A stretch of DNA of 37,742 nt, taken from contig JABSQB010000034.1 of assembly GCA_013214545.1 (NCBI GenBank), positions 1 to 37,742 of the forward strand, given 5' to 3'. The translations under genes were made by a program, and so were the position numbers. The notes under the pieces were generated by a model. The model saw only the letters and a program-made list of their open reading frames with translations, was not told the DNA's origin and did not search any database. Source of the DNA: Henriciella sp. (GTDB lineage: Bacteria; Pseudomonadota; Alphaproteobacteria; Caulobacterales; Hyphomonadaceae). Shown here piece after piece: positions 28,718-37,584 of the stretch (the stretch's first letter is position 1; every line of letters starts with the position of its first letter).

Positions 28718-29899
28718 TCAGCTCGCGGGAACCAGGTCTGGCGACTGTGTCACGGGATAGAGCTGAGTTTCATCGGCGAAATCGGCGAAGCGGCGCGCAA
28801 ACTCAATCAGATCCGTTGCATTTTCTCGCGAGACCAAAGTGGGCTCAACGCCAAACTCCAAGACACTCTGATTATTGGCGATCAGCTCGTTTTCGTCCGG
28901 TTCTGAGCGCGGCGTCGGCAAGTGCATAATTTCTACACCAGACAATTCGGCAAACAGGGACGCCAGCGCATTAATGCTGACGCACTCTGCGATCTGATTG
29001 ACAACACGCACGCGATCTCCGCGTTCCGGAGGCGCGGCGAGCGCGCCTTCTACGCAATCCAAGACATCATCCATATGAATAATGGCCCGTGTTTGCTCGC
29101 CCGTTCCATAGACTGAAATGGGTTTATCGAGCGCGGCCTGCAGCGCGAAGCGATTGACGACGGTTCCATAGATCGGGTCATAGTCGAACCGATTAGCGAG
29201 GCGCGGGTCTCTGCGAGTCTCTGGGGTTTCCGCGCCCCAGACCGCGCCCTGGCAGAGGTCGGTTGCGCGAATGCCATGCTGCTCGGCGTAGTAAGCGAGC
29301 CCTAGATGATCGAGCGCTTTGGTCAAATGGTACTTTGAGAGCGGATTGAACGGATGCAGCGTTTCTTGTTCCGGGCCCAGATTTCCGTTCGCATCGACAT
29401 TGCGAACGCGTTGATACCCTTCCGGAATTTCGTATCCCAGAGTCTCGTAGCCGTAGACACCGATCGATCCGAGATGAATGACGTGCGCGTCGGTTTTGGT
29501 GCGCACCAGCGCTTCCAGCAGATTGATAGTCCCCATCATATTGTTGCGGACCGTGAACAGACCCGCGGATGGATCCATCATCGAATAGGGGACTGATCTT
29601 TGTTCACCGAAGTGAATAACGGCTTCTGGCCGGAACTGGGTCACGAGGTCAGCAAGCGCCTCGGCGTTCTCGGCAATATCGATCTCGTATTGTTTGATAG
29701 GAGCGCCGCCAATTTCTGACCATGCAGTAATCCGATCAGACAGGGTTGCAATCGGAACAAGACTTTCAATGCCCAGGTCCCGACCTATTCGGCGACGCGA
29801 GAGATTGTCGACAATGCAGATATCATGGCCTCGACGCGATAGGCGCAGCGCGGTCGGCCAACCGCAATAACCGTCTCCACCAATGACCATCACTCGCAT
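28718..29899 (-). CDS. UDP-sulfoquinovose synthase-like NAD-dependent epimerase/dehydratase
   Basis: The protein begins G-G-D-G-Y-C-G-W-P-T-A-L-x-L-S, a Rossmann start nearly identical to SQD1/SqdB enzymes, and continues with I-V-D-N-L-S-R-R, H-F-G-E-Q-R-S-V-P-Y-S-M (97-107) and N-N-M-M-G-T-I-N. The catalytic Y-x-x-x-K is Tyr190/Lys194, and Ser145 stands where plant SQD1 has Thr. R-A-T-D-L-C-Q-G-A-V-W-G is also an SQD1 hallmark. Such enzymes add sulfite to UDP-glucose to make UDP-sulfoquinovose, the donor for sulfolipid. The 393-residue length fits. Whether a sulfolipid or a sulfonated glycan is made is not shown; a glycosyltransferase lies next to it in convergent orientation. AAGGGG lies eleven bases before the ATG. 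Confidence 0.85.
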   Translation of the reverse strand: MRVMVIGGDGYCGWPTALRLSRRGHDICIVDNLSRRRIGRDLGIESLVPIATLSDRITAWSEIGGAPIKQYEIDIAENAEALADLVTQFRPEAVIHFGEQRSVPYSMMDPSAGLFTVRNNMMGTINLLEALVRTKTDAHVIHLGSIGVYGYETLGYEIPEGYQRVRNVDANGNLGPEQETLHPFNPLSKYHLTKALDHLGLAYYAEQHGIRATDLCQGAVWGAETPETRRDPRLANRFDYDPIYGTVVNRFALQAALDKPISVYGTGEQTRAIIHMDDVLDCVEGALAAPPERGDRVRVVNQIAECVSINALASLFAELSGVEIMHLPTPRSEPDENELIANNQSVLEFGVEPTLVSRENATDLIEFARRFADFADETQLYPVTQSPDLVPAS

Positions 29900-30194
29900 G
29901 TGTTCTGATGCCCCTTAAACACCATCTCCAACAATGGAGCGCACGCAATCCTCTTGCCAATCGACCTGCATAATCGCCGGTTAACTCTAGATTCTCTGGA
30001 GTGCGACGTCCCTTTATTGATCGCTACATGTTTCTGACGTCGGTGCAAGGCGAAAACGTCCGCAATCGGACAACAATGACGGGCGATTTGGCTGTAAACG
30101 GCGCATTCGGGTGTCTGGCAGAAGCCTTGCAATTGCTCTGCTTTTTCCCGATAGCAGGGAGCGACCCAGGATTGGAGCAAGATCGGCGAGCGCG

Positions 30195-30845
30195 ATGCTG
30201 TATGACCCGACCCGAAAATTCATCTTCATCCATATCTGGAAAACCGGAGGTGAATCGGTTGTCGCGGCGCTGCGGGATCAGTGTCCGAGCTACTTTCGCA
30301 ATCGCTATCTAAACAAAGCCATCCGGGTCATGCCTGGACCTGCTTCCATGCTGATGGGATGGCGCGCGCGCTTGGTGCAGGGGCAGCATTTCACGGCGCA
30401 AGAGATCCGGAATGAAATGCCAGACGACGCATTCGACACAGCCTTCAAATTCGCTTTCGTGCGCAACCCCTGGGATTGGCAGGTTTCCAATTACGCCTAT
30501 GCCTTGCACACGCCAGCGCATGGTCAGCATGATGTGATCCAGAATTTGGGAAGTTTCGACGCCTATATTCGTTATCAGCACGCAGAACGGGCGCCGTCAC
30601 AAAGCTCGTTTCTTGATGGGAATGCGGGCGAAGAGCTGGTCGATTTTGTCGGACGGTTTGAAACGCTGCAGGCGGACTTTCAAACCATCTGCGCGAAAAT
30701 TGGCGTGAAGGCAGAGCTTCCATTCCTCAACGCCTCCAATCGCAGAAAGGATTGGCGCAGCTACTATACTGACGAGACGAGGGACTTGGTCGCGGACTTG
30801 TTTGCGCAAGATATTGAGCGGTTTGGATATCGCTGGGATGAATAA
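30195..30845 (+). CDS. Sulfotransferase family 2-like protein
   Basis: This 216-residue protein shows the two PAPS-binding sites of sulfotransferases. The 5'-phosphosulfate loop is I-H-I-W-K-T-G-G-E-S (12-21). The 3'-phosphate site is F-V-R-N-P-W-D-W-Q-V-S-N (88-99), with Arg90 and Ser98 at the expected positions. Such enzymes transfer sulfate to carbohydrates or other hydroxyl groups. ATG 30195 begins right before the first strand (L-Y-D-P-T-R-K-F-I-F-I-H); frames starting near 30111 would add 28 residues without family resemblance. The ribosome-binding site is weak. The neighbour is a UDP-sulfoquinovose-synthase-like gene, which suggests sulfur-bearing surface glycans or lipids; this is inference. 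Confidence 0.8.
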   Translation: MLYDPTRKFIFIHIWKTGGESVVAALRDQCPSYFRNRYLNKAIRVMPGPASMLMGWRARLVQGQHFTAQEIRNEMPDDAFDTAFKFAFVRNPWDWQVSNYAYALHTPAHGQHDVIQNLGSFDAYIRYQHAERAPSQSSFLDGNAGEELVDFVGRFETLQADFQTICAKIGVKAELPFLNASNRRKDWRSYYTDETRDLVADLFAQDIERFGYRWDE

Positions 30846-30918
30846 ATAGCGCTGGAAATTTCCGCGTCGCACATTCTGTGATACGCCGAACTGAAAATGA
30901 TCTTTTGGGAGGAAGAGA

Positions 30919-32148
30919 ATGAGAGTAACGACGGCGCTTATGGCATCGACATGTTTGGTGCTGGCGAGTTGCGGACAAAGCGCAGACCAGGACACACCCG
31001 AGGCAGCGATTTCGGCCGAGCAAACTTTGATGACGCAGCTCATCGACGCCCAGCCCGGCGACGTCATCGAGATTCCCGAGGGCACACTCAAATTCGATCG
31101 CGGCCTCAGCCTGACCGTCGACGGCGTCACCCTTCGCGGGCAGGGCATGGATAAGTCCGTGCTGAGCTTCGCGGATCAGATTGCTGGCGCTGAAGGTCTG
31201 CTCGTCACCGCCAGTGACTTTACCATTGAAGACCTCGCCATCGAGGACGCGAAGGGCGATGCGCTGAAGATCAATGAGGGCGACAATATTACCATTCGCC
31301 GAGTCCGGACCGAATGGACGAACGGACCAAGCCAGGACAATGGCGCCTACGGTATCTATCCGGTTCAGACCACGAATGTTCTGGTTGAGGAAAATGTCGC
31401 CATCGGGGCGTCCGATGCCGGCGTTTATGTTGGCCAATCGCGCGATGTGATCGTCCGCAACAATCGCGCGGAATACAATGTCGCTGGGATCGAGATTGAG
31501 AACACGGTGGGCGCCGATGTCTACGATAATATCGCCACCAATAATACAGGCGGTATCCTCGTCTTCAACATGCCGCAATTGCAGCAGGAAGGCCGCGTCA
31601 CGCGGGTCTATGACAATCAGGTTTTCGCCAACAATACTGGCAATTTCGGTCACCCCGGCACACCGGTCGCCAGCGTCCCGGCTGGCACAGGCATCATCGT
31701 GAACTCGAACGATGATGTGGAGATTTTCAACAATGAGATCTCCGACAACAAGACCGGCAACATCATCATTTCCAGCCTGTTCTCCACCGGTTATTCGGAG
31801 AGCTCTGCCAGCGAGTCTTTCGACCCTTATCCGGAAGGTATTTTCATCTACGGCAACACGTTCTCCGGCGGCGGCGACGATCCTGATACGGATGAGCTCG
31901 CGCTGGCACGGGTGATGTTGTTCGGCACAGATGGCCGGCTCCCGGACATCATTTGGGACGGGTTCTATGATGAAGGCAAACAGGTTGATGGTGAGATGCC
32001 TGCCGCACTACGGATCTGTATCGACAATGGCGAGGTCGGCGTCCTGAACGCGAATGGCCCGAGCGGCTACACCCAGCCTTCGACGGATGTGTCGGCGTTT
32101 CAATGCGAGCTGGATAAACTTCCTGCTGTCGATCTGGGCCGGTCCTGA
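30919..32148 (+). CDS. Parallel beta-helix repeat lipoprotein (TIGR03805-like)
   Basis: The 409-residue protein has a lipoprotein signal ending L-A-S-C (Cys18). From about residue 47 it runs as a right-handed beta-helix of rungs such as V-T-L-R-G-Q-G, I-T-I-R-R-V, V-L-V-E-E-N, V-I-V-R-N-N, D-V-Y-D-N-I and V-E-I-F-N-N-E-I, with Asn ladders. The family, similar to carbohydrate-active beta-helix proteins, is known to occur beside a CxxCH protein of the HNE_0200/SO2930 type, which is what follows here. GGAGG is six bases before the ATG. It is 17 bases from the next gene, so the two form an operon. Function is not known; a polysaccharide substrate is possible. Confidence 0.85.
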   Translation: MRVTTALMASTCLVLASCGQSADQDTPEAAISAEQTLMTQLIDAQPGDVIEIPEGTLKFDRGLSLTVDGVTLRGQGMDKSVLSFADQIAGAEGLLVTASDFTIEDLAIEDAKGDALKINEGDNITIRRVRTEWTNGPSQDNGAYGIYPVQTTNVLVEENVAIGASDAGVYVGQSRDVIVRNNRAEYNVAGIEIENTVGADVYDNIATNNTGGILVFNMPQLQQEGRVTRVYDNQVFANNTGNFGHPGTPVASVPAGTGIIVNSNDDVEIFNNEISDNKTGNIIISSLFSTGYSESSASESFDPYPEGIFIYGNTFSGGGDDPDTDELALARVMLFGTDGRLPDIIWDGFYDEGKQVDGEMPAALRICIDNGEVGVLNANGPSGYTQPSTDVSAFQCELDKLPAVDLGRS

Positions 32149-32165
32149 TCAACGGAGCATTCACG

Positions 32166-33311
32166 ATGAGGCCTGTTCACGCCTGCCTGGCACTGTTCGG
32201 ATGGCTGGCCGCGAGCCTGACCGCTTGCGCGCCAGCCAGCACCAGTGTTTCCACGCACCTGGAGAGCGATCCGCAATTGCTGAGTGAGTGGGGCTTGTTT
32301 GATGTCTCAGGCGGCACCCTCGAGCTCAGCGAAGGCGTTATCCCGTACGATCTCAGTTCGCCGCTCTTTACAGATTATGCGCACAAGCTTCGCACGCTTT
32401 GGGTGCCCGAAGGTGCGTCTGCGGTCGATTTGAATGCAGGGAGCGCCCCTGACCTGCCGGTGGGCACAGTCATCAGCAAGACGTTCTACTACCCGAAAGC
32501 TGGCGATACTTCGGGCCGTGTCAGCAAAGCGCCAGATCCGCTTGGGCAGCTCAATCCAGTGCTCGCGGATCTTAGCCAGGTACAGATCATGGAAACGCGC
32601 CTGCTGGTGCGCCGGGAGCAGGGCTGGGCGCCCGTCTCCTACGTCTGGAACGACGCCCAAACCGATGCTGTCCTGACCCGGATCGGCGATGCGCAGGCGC
32701 TTACTCTGGTTGATGGTCAGGGCGAAGAGACAGATTTCGCTTACATCGTTCCTGACATCAATCAGTGCTCGGGCTGCCACGCGCCTAATAATACAACGCG
32801 CGAGATTGAACCGCTGGGCGTGCGCGCGCGGCACCTGAACAAATCCTATACGCATGACGGCACGGCCACCAACCAGCTGGAATACTTGCGCGATAAGGGC
32901 ATCCTAACAGTGCCGGGATCCGTGACGGCAATGCCAGCAAATGTGAATTGGGAAGACCCAGGCCAGTCCCTGGAAGCACGCGCGCGGTCCTATCTCGATA
33001 TCAATTGTTCGCATTGTCATAATCCGGTCGGCCCGGCTGATACATCCGGGCTCGATCTGACCATGGACGCGGACTTTGGCCCGGCGCTCGGCGTCTGCAA
33101 GCTGCCGATCGCGGCCGGGTCGGGCACGGGTGGTCGCGCGTTCAGTATTGTGCCGGGCGAACCAGATGCCTCCATCCTGCTATATCGCCTCGAGACGACC
33201 AAGCCGGGCGCGATGATGCCGGAACTCGGGCGGGCGCTGTCGCATGCCGAAGGCGCAGCGCTTATTCGCGCCTGGATCGCGGAAATCGATGGCACCTGCG
33301 CCCCGGCTTAG
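32166..33311 (+). CDS. SO2930/HNE_0200 family diheme c-type cytochrome lipoprotein
   Basis: The 381 residues start with a lipoprotein signal ending L-T-A-C (Cys21). Two heme c motifs are present, C-S-G-C-H (201-205) and C-S-H-C-H (281-285), and a late G-A-M-M-P offers an axial Met. The N-terminal 150 residues, with L-S-E-W-G-L-F near 38, I-P-Y-D-L-S-S-P-L-F-T-D-Y near 58 and P-V-G-T-V-I-S-K-T-F-Y-Y-P near 97, are the typical non-heme domain of this family. It sits just downstream of the beta-helix gene, a pair conserved in several marine bacteria. It is probably envelope-anchored and redox active; the partner reaction is unknown. GGAG lies eight bases before the ATG. Confidence 0.87.
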   Translation: MRPVHACLALFGWLAASLTACAPASTSVSTHLESDPQLLSEWGLFDVSGGTLELSEGVIPYDLSSPLFTDYAHKLRTLWVPEGASAVDLNAGSAPDLPVGTVISKTFYYPKAGDTSGRVSKAPDPLGQLNPVLADLSQVQIMETRLLVRREQGWAPVSYVWNDAQTDAVLTRIGDAQALTLVDGQGEETDFAYIVPDINQCSGCHAPNNTTREIEPLGVRARHLNKSYTHDGTATNQLEYLRDKGILTVPGSVTAMPANVNWEDPGQSLEARARSYLDINCSHCHNPVGPADTSGLDLTMDADFGPALGVCKLPIAAGSGTGGRAFSIVPGEPDASILLYRLETTKPGAMMPELGRALSHAEGAALIRAWIAEIDGTCAPA

Positions 33312-33416
33312 GCCCCCGGTCAAACACCAGAATTTCATAGATTGAGCGCTGGTCATTACGCGGCAGAGCGTGCAGACTGGCACTAAGATTCTGTCGTTTG
33401 CCGGAAAGGGGTAGCA

Positions 33417-34499
33417 ATGACTGAAACAAACGCTCCAGGTATTCTCCGCGCAGCCGCGCTTGGACTGGTCACGCTCTGCAGTTTGGTCGCTTGCGGTGCG
33501 CCGGAACAGGTTGAAACACCGGAACCAGTTCGGCCCGTTAAGCTGATCGAAGTCTCTACCAAAGCGAACATCTTCCAGATGAATCTGCCGGCCGTGATCG
33601 AAGCGTCGAATACAAGTGTTCTGACCTTCCAGGTTGGCGGTCGCCTGAACGAGTTAAACGTGGTGGAAGGCCAGGAAGTCAGCAAAGGCACGCTGATCGG
33701 TCGGCTCGATCAGCGCGACTTCAGAAACCAGCTGCAGCAGGCGCAGGCCCAGTACAATTCCGCGGATTCAGAGTATCAGCGCGCAGCCCGCCTGATCGCT
33801 GAAAACGCCATTGCGGAAAGCGTTTACGAACAGCGCAAAACGCAGCGCGATGTTGCCCGCGCCTCGCTCGACACAGCTCAGAAGGCACTGGATGACACGG
33901 TCTTGCGCACCCCATTCGAAGGCGTGATCGCATCGGTAGCGGTTGAGCAGTTCGAGAATATCGGGCCGCAGCAGGAAATCGTTGTGCTTCAGACCACAGG
34001 TGCAGCAGAAGCATTGGTGCAGGTGCCGAGCACATTGGTTGCCAATGCCGAGCGGGTGATCCCGACTGATATTTACATAACTTTGGAGGCGGTCCCCGAT
34101 CTGCAGGTCCCGGCGGAGATTCTGAGTTTTTCCACCCAAGCGGATTCGTCGACGCAAACCTTCCCGGCGCGGTTCAAGTTCACGCCGCCGGAGGACATCA
34201 ACATCCTTCCTGGAATGGCCGGCACGCTGCACTCGACCATGGAATTCATTGAGGCCGAGCAGGCCGCGCGGAATCAGGTCCAGGTGCCCTTGGCCGCGAT
34301 CTTGTCTGAAGGCGGTGAGGCCTTTGTCTGGGTGGTCGATATCGAGACGATGACGGTTTCGAAACGCAAGATTGAGATCGACAAGGGGATCGGCGAAGAC
34401 ATTGTCGTTCTAGCTGGCCTTGCAGAAGGCGAAACCATTGCCGGCGCCGGGGCTTCTTACCTGTTCGAGGGCATGCAAATCCGCCCTCTCGAAAACTAG
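33417..34499 (+). CDS. RND efflux periplasmic adaptor (membrane fusion protein), lipoprotein
   Basis: The 360-residue protein carries a lipoprotein signal ending L-V-A-C (Cys26). It then has the adaptor plan: a beta strand, lipoyl half with F-Q-V-G-G-R-L-N-E-L-N-V-V-E-G-Q-E-V (near 65-82), a helical hairpin rich in Gln and Ala (about 95-155), the second lipoyl half with D-T-V-L-R-T-P-F-E-G-V-I-A, a beta-barrel and a membrane-proximal domain. It links the inner-membrane pump to the outer-membrane channel. AAAGGGG lies five bases upstream of ATG 33417. It is the first gene of a three-gene efflux operon; the next start is nine bases downstream. Confidence 0.93.
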   Translation: MTETNAPGILRAAALGLVTLCSLVACGAPEQVETPEPVRPVKLIEVSTKANIFQMNLPAVIEASNTSVLTFQVGGRLNELNVVEGQEVSKGTLIGRLDQRDFRNQLQQAQAQYNSADSEYQRAARLIAENAIAESVYEQRKTQRDVARASLDTAQKALDDTVLRTPFEGVIASVAVEQFENIGPQQEIVVLQTTGAAEALVQVPSTLVANAERVIPTDIYITLEAVPDLQVPAEILSFSTQADSSTQTFPARFKFTPPEDINILPGMAGTLHSTMEFIEAEQAARNQVQVPLAAILSEGGEAFVWVVDIETMTVSKRKIEIDKGIGEDIVVLAGLAEGETIAGAGASYLFEGMQIRPLEN

Positions 34500-34508
34500 G
34501 CGGGCACA

Positions 34509-37500
34509 ATGGGTATTGCAGAGTTTTCGATCAGGAACCGCCTGATCATGTTCATCGTGATTATCGCGTCGCTGATTGGCGGCTGGATCGCGTATGAAAA
34601 TATGGGCCGGTTCGAGGATCCGGAATTCACCATTCGAACCGCCGTCGTCGTCACTCAATATCCCGGTGCTTCGCCGGAAGAGGTTGCGCGCGAAGTCACC
34701 GACCCGCTGGAAACCGCGATCCAGCAATTGCAGGAAGTCGAAGAGATCAGCTCGGTCTCTTCGGACGGGCTGTCGCGGATCAATGTCGATATCAAGTACG
34801 AGTTCTCGCCGAACAAGGAGAGCTTGCAGCTTCTCTGGACCAAGCTTCGAAACAAGGTCGCGGATGCCTCATCCCAGCTGCCACCGGGCGCATCGGCGCC
34901 GATTGTGAACGATGATTTCGGCGACGTGTATGGGCTCTATTATCTGCTCACCGGCGAAGGCTATTCGATGCGGGAGCTGGAGGATTATGCCAAGCGCCTG
35001 CGCGGTGATTTGCTGGCCGTCGATGGCGTCGCCAAGGTGACGCTGCATGGCGAGCAGCGCGAGGCGATTTACGTCGAGATTTCGAGGGAGCGAGCGGCTG
35101 CACTCGGGGTCTCCGTGGCGCAGATTTACAACGACCTTGATCAACAAAACGCCGTGGTCTCTGCTGGCGATGTCAAAGTTGGGAATCGCCGTCTGATCAT
35201 ACAGCCGACCGGCACGGTTGATTCCGTGTCTGCGATTGAAAACCTCGAAGTCTCGACGGCGACATCAGGCACGATTGTTTATCTGCGAGATATCGCCACC
35301 GTCACCCGTGATTACGTCACGCCATCATCCCTGGAGCTGCGCTGGAACGGGCAGCCGGCGATTGGCCTCGGCGTGTCCAATGTGCTTGGCGCGAATGTCG
35401 TGAAAATGGGCGAGGGGATTGATGCGAAACTCGCCGCGACGCTGGAAAGCCGGCCCATCGGGATCGAGCTTCATGAATACTATCATCAAGGCAAAACGGT
35501 TGAGAAATCAGTCGCCGATTTTGCTATGAATGTATTCGCAGCCCTGGCGATCGTTCTGGTGACGCTGCTCATCTTTATGGGGCCGCGATCAGCGATCATT
35601 ATTGGCGGTGTCCTGGTGCTCACCATCGCCGCGACGTTGCTGATCATGTACATTGTCGATATTCCGATGCACCGGATTTCGCTCGGCGCCCTGATCATTG
35701 CTTTGGGCATGCTGGTCGACAATGCGATTGTGGTGACCGAAGGTATCCTTGTCGGGGTTCAGCAAGGGCGCAAGAAGCTGGAAGCGGCGCGCGAGATTGT
35801 CGGGCGCACCATCTGGCCTCTGCTCGGCGGCACATTGGTTGGCATCATTGCGTTTGCGCCGATCGGCTTCGCGCCCGGCTCGACAGCGGAATATACGGGG
35901 CATCTGTTCTGGGTGATCCTGATCTCGTTGATGCTGAGCTGGGTGTTCGCTCTGACCGCCGTGCCGCTGTTCGCGGACTTGCTATTCAAGGAAAGTTCGG
36001 GCGGCAGCACCCAACAAGCCGAAGGTCGGTTCACGCGCCTCTATAAGCAGTTCATGCGCACTGTGCTCAGCGCGCGCTGGCTTGCCATTGCCAGCGCCGT
36101 TGGCCTGTTTGCGACAGCGATCTGGGGCTTCCAATTTGTCAAAGCCGGGTTCTTTCCTGCTTCAACCACGCCGCAAGTGGTGGTCGATTACTGGTTGCCA
36201 GAAGGCACCGATGTCAGCGTCACCAAGGCCGACATGATGGAGCTGGAGCCATTCGTCATGGGCCTGGAAGGCGTTGAAGACGTCCAGACGCTGATCGGCG
36301 CAGGCGGCTTGCGGTTCATGCTCGTCTATTCGCCCGAAAGCGGAAACTCGTCTTATGGCCAGTTTCTGATCAAGGCCAAGACTTATGACGCGGTCGCTGA
36401 TCTGATCCCGCAACTGCAAAACCGTATCGACGAGCAGTTCCCGAATGCCCAGGCCAAGGTTTGGCGCTTCCAGCTTGGCCCTGGCGGCGGGTCGAAGATC
36501 GAAGCCCAATTCAGTGGCCCCGACCCGGCGGTCCTGCGTGATCTTGCCAATCAGGCCAAAGCCATCCTGGCCAGCGATCCCAAAGCCATGGCGATCAAGG
36601 ATGACTGGCGCCAGCAGGTCAGCGTTATCGTGCCGGAATATTCTCAGTCCCGCGGTCGCCGTCTCGGTGTCTCCCGCGAGGATCTGGCTACGGCGCTGCA
36701 GACCAATTTCTCCGGTCGCACTGTGGGTGTGTATCGCGAGGCCGACCGGCTGATCCCGATCGTCACCCGCGCGCCCGAGAATGAGCGATTGAATGCCCGC
36801 GAGATGCTGGGAATCCAGATCCCGAGTTCAACCACCGGACAAGTTGTTCCGCTGGTCGAAGTCGTCGATAGCATCGATCCGATCTGGCGCGATGCCATGT
36901 TGCGGCGGGTCGACCGGCAATGGACAATCAATGCGCAAGCAGACCCGGCCGTTGGTGAACTGGCTTCAGACCTGTTGGACCGCGTACGTCCGCAGATCGA
37001 AGCCATCCCGCGCCCGCCAGGCTACAGTTTTGAATGGGGCGGCGAGTACGGCGATAGCGCGGAAGCCAACGGAAACCTGGCCTCGACTTTGCCGCTGGGC
37101 ATTCTCGCCATGGTGTTCGTGGTCGTTGTGCTGTTCAACGCGCTTCGTCAGCCCATGCTGATTTTCCTGGTCGTGCCGTTGGCTTTGATCGGGGTTGTGC
37201 TGGGGCTGGTGCTCACCTCGACGGCGATGGAATTCATGGCCATTCTGGGTCTGCTCTCGCTGTCAGGTCTGTTGATCAAGACCGCCATTGTTCTGGTCGA
37301 TCAGATGGACCTGGAAATCAGGGAAGGCAAACCGCGCTATGATGCTGTAGTCGACAGCGCCGCGAGCCGTGTCCGGCCCGTCATGATGGGATCTCTGACC
37401 ACGGTCCTGGGCGTGATCCCTCTGTTTGGGGACGCATTCTTCCGATCGATGGCCGTCGTCCTGGTCTTCGGTCTCAGTTTCGCAACGTTGCTGACCCTGA

Positions 37501-37577
37501 TCATTGTTCCGGTGCTGTATGCGGTCTTCTTCAATATCAAAACCAGTGAAACCGTCCCGGTTTCTCAACAGGAGTGA
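34509..37577 (+). CDS. RND efflux transporter permease subunit (AcrB-like)
   Basis: The 1022-residue pump has twelve membrane segments in the RND arrangement: one near 11-30, two large periplasmic loops, helices 2-6 around 335-490, helix 7 near 520-540, and helices 8-12 at about 860-1015. Helix 4 reads L-V-D-N-A-I-V-V-T-E, with Asp404 at the first proton-relay position and Asn405 where AcrB has a second Asp. Such pumps use the proton gradient to export hydrophobic or amphiphilic compounds. The substrate cannot be read. It is cotranscribed with the adaptor upstream and the lipoprotein downstream. Confidence 0.95.
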   Translation: MGIAEFSIRNRLIMFIVIIASLIGGWIAYENMGRFEDPEFTIRTAVVVTQYPGASPEEVAREVTDPLETAIQQLQEVEEISSVSSDGLSRINVDIKYEFSPNKESLQLLWTKLRNKVADASSQLPPGASAPIVNDDFGDVYGLYYLLTGEGYSMRELEDYAKRLRGDLLAVDGVAKVTLHGEQREAIYVEISRERAAALGVSVAQIYNDLDQQNAVVSAGDVKVGNRRLIIQPTGTVDSVSAIENLEVSTATSGTIVYLRDIATVTRDYVTPSSLELRWNGQPAIGLGVSNVLGANVVKMGEGIDAKLAATLESRPIGIELHEYYHQGKTVEKSVADFAMNVFAALAIVLVTLLIFMGPRSAIIIGGVLVLTIAATLLIMYIVDIPMHRISLGALIIALGMLVDNAIVVTEGILVGVQQGRKKLEAAREIVGRTIWPLLGGTLVGIIAFAPIGFAPGSTAEYTGHLFWVILISLMLSWVFALTAVPLFADLLFKESSGGSTQQAEGRFTRLYKQFMRTVLSARWLAIASAVGLFATAIWGFQFVKAGFFPASTTPQVVVDYWLPEGTDVSVTKADMMELEPFVMGLEGVEDVQTLIGAGGLRFMLVYSPESGNSSYGQFLIKAKTYDAVADLIPQLQNRIDEQFPNAQAKVWRFQLGPGGGSKIEAQFSGPDPAVLRDLANQAKAILASDPKAMAIKDDWRQQVSVIVPEYSQSRGRRLGVSREDLATALQTNFSGRTVGVYREADRLIPIVTRAPENERLNAREMLGIQIPSSTTGQVVPLVEVVDSIDPIWRDAMLRRVDRQWTINAQADPAVGELASDLLDRVRPQIEAIPRPPGYSFEWGGEYGDSAEANGNLASTLPLGILAMVFVVVVLFNALRQPMLIFLVVPLALIGVVLGLVLTSTAMEFMAILGLLSLSGLLIKTAIVLVDQMDLEIREGKPRYDAVVDSAASRVRPVMMGSLTTVLGVIPLFGDAFFRSMAVVLVFGLSFATLLTLIIVPVLYAVFFNIKTSETVPVSQQE

Positions 37578-37584
37578 TTTCGCC

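Noticed and set aside
30727-31653. 308-codon frame antisense to the beta-helix gene
   Set aside because: The plus-strand gene has a strong ribosome-binding site, a lipobox and regular beta-helix rungs; the antisense repeats merely mirror them.
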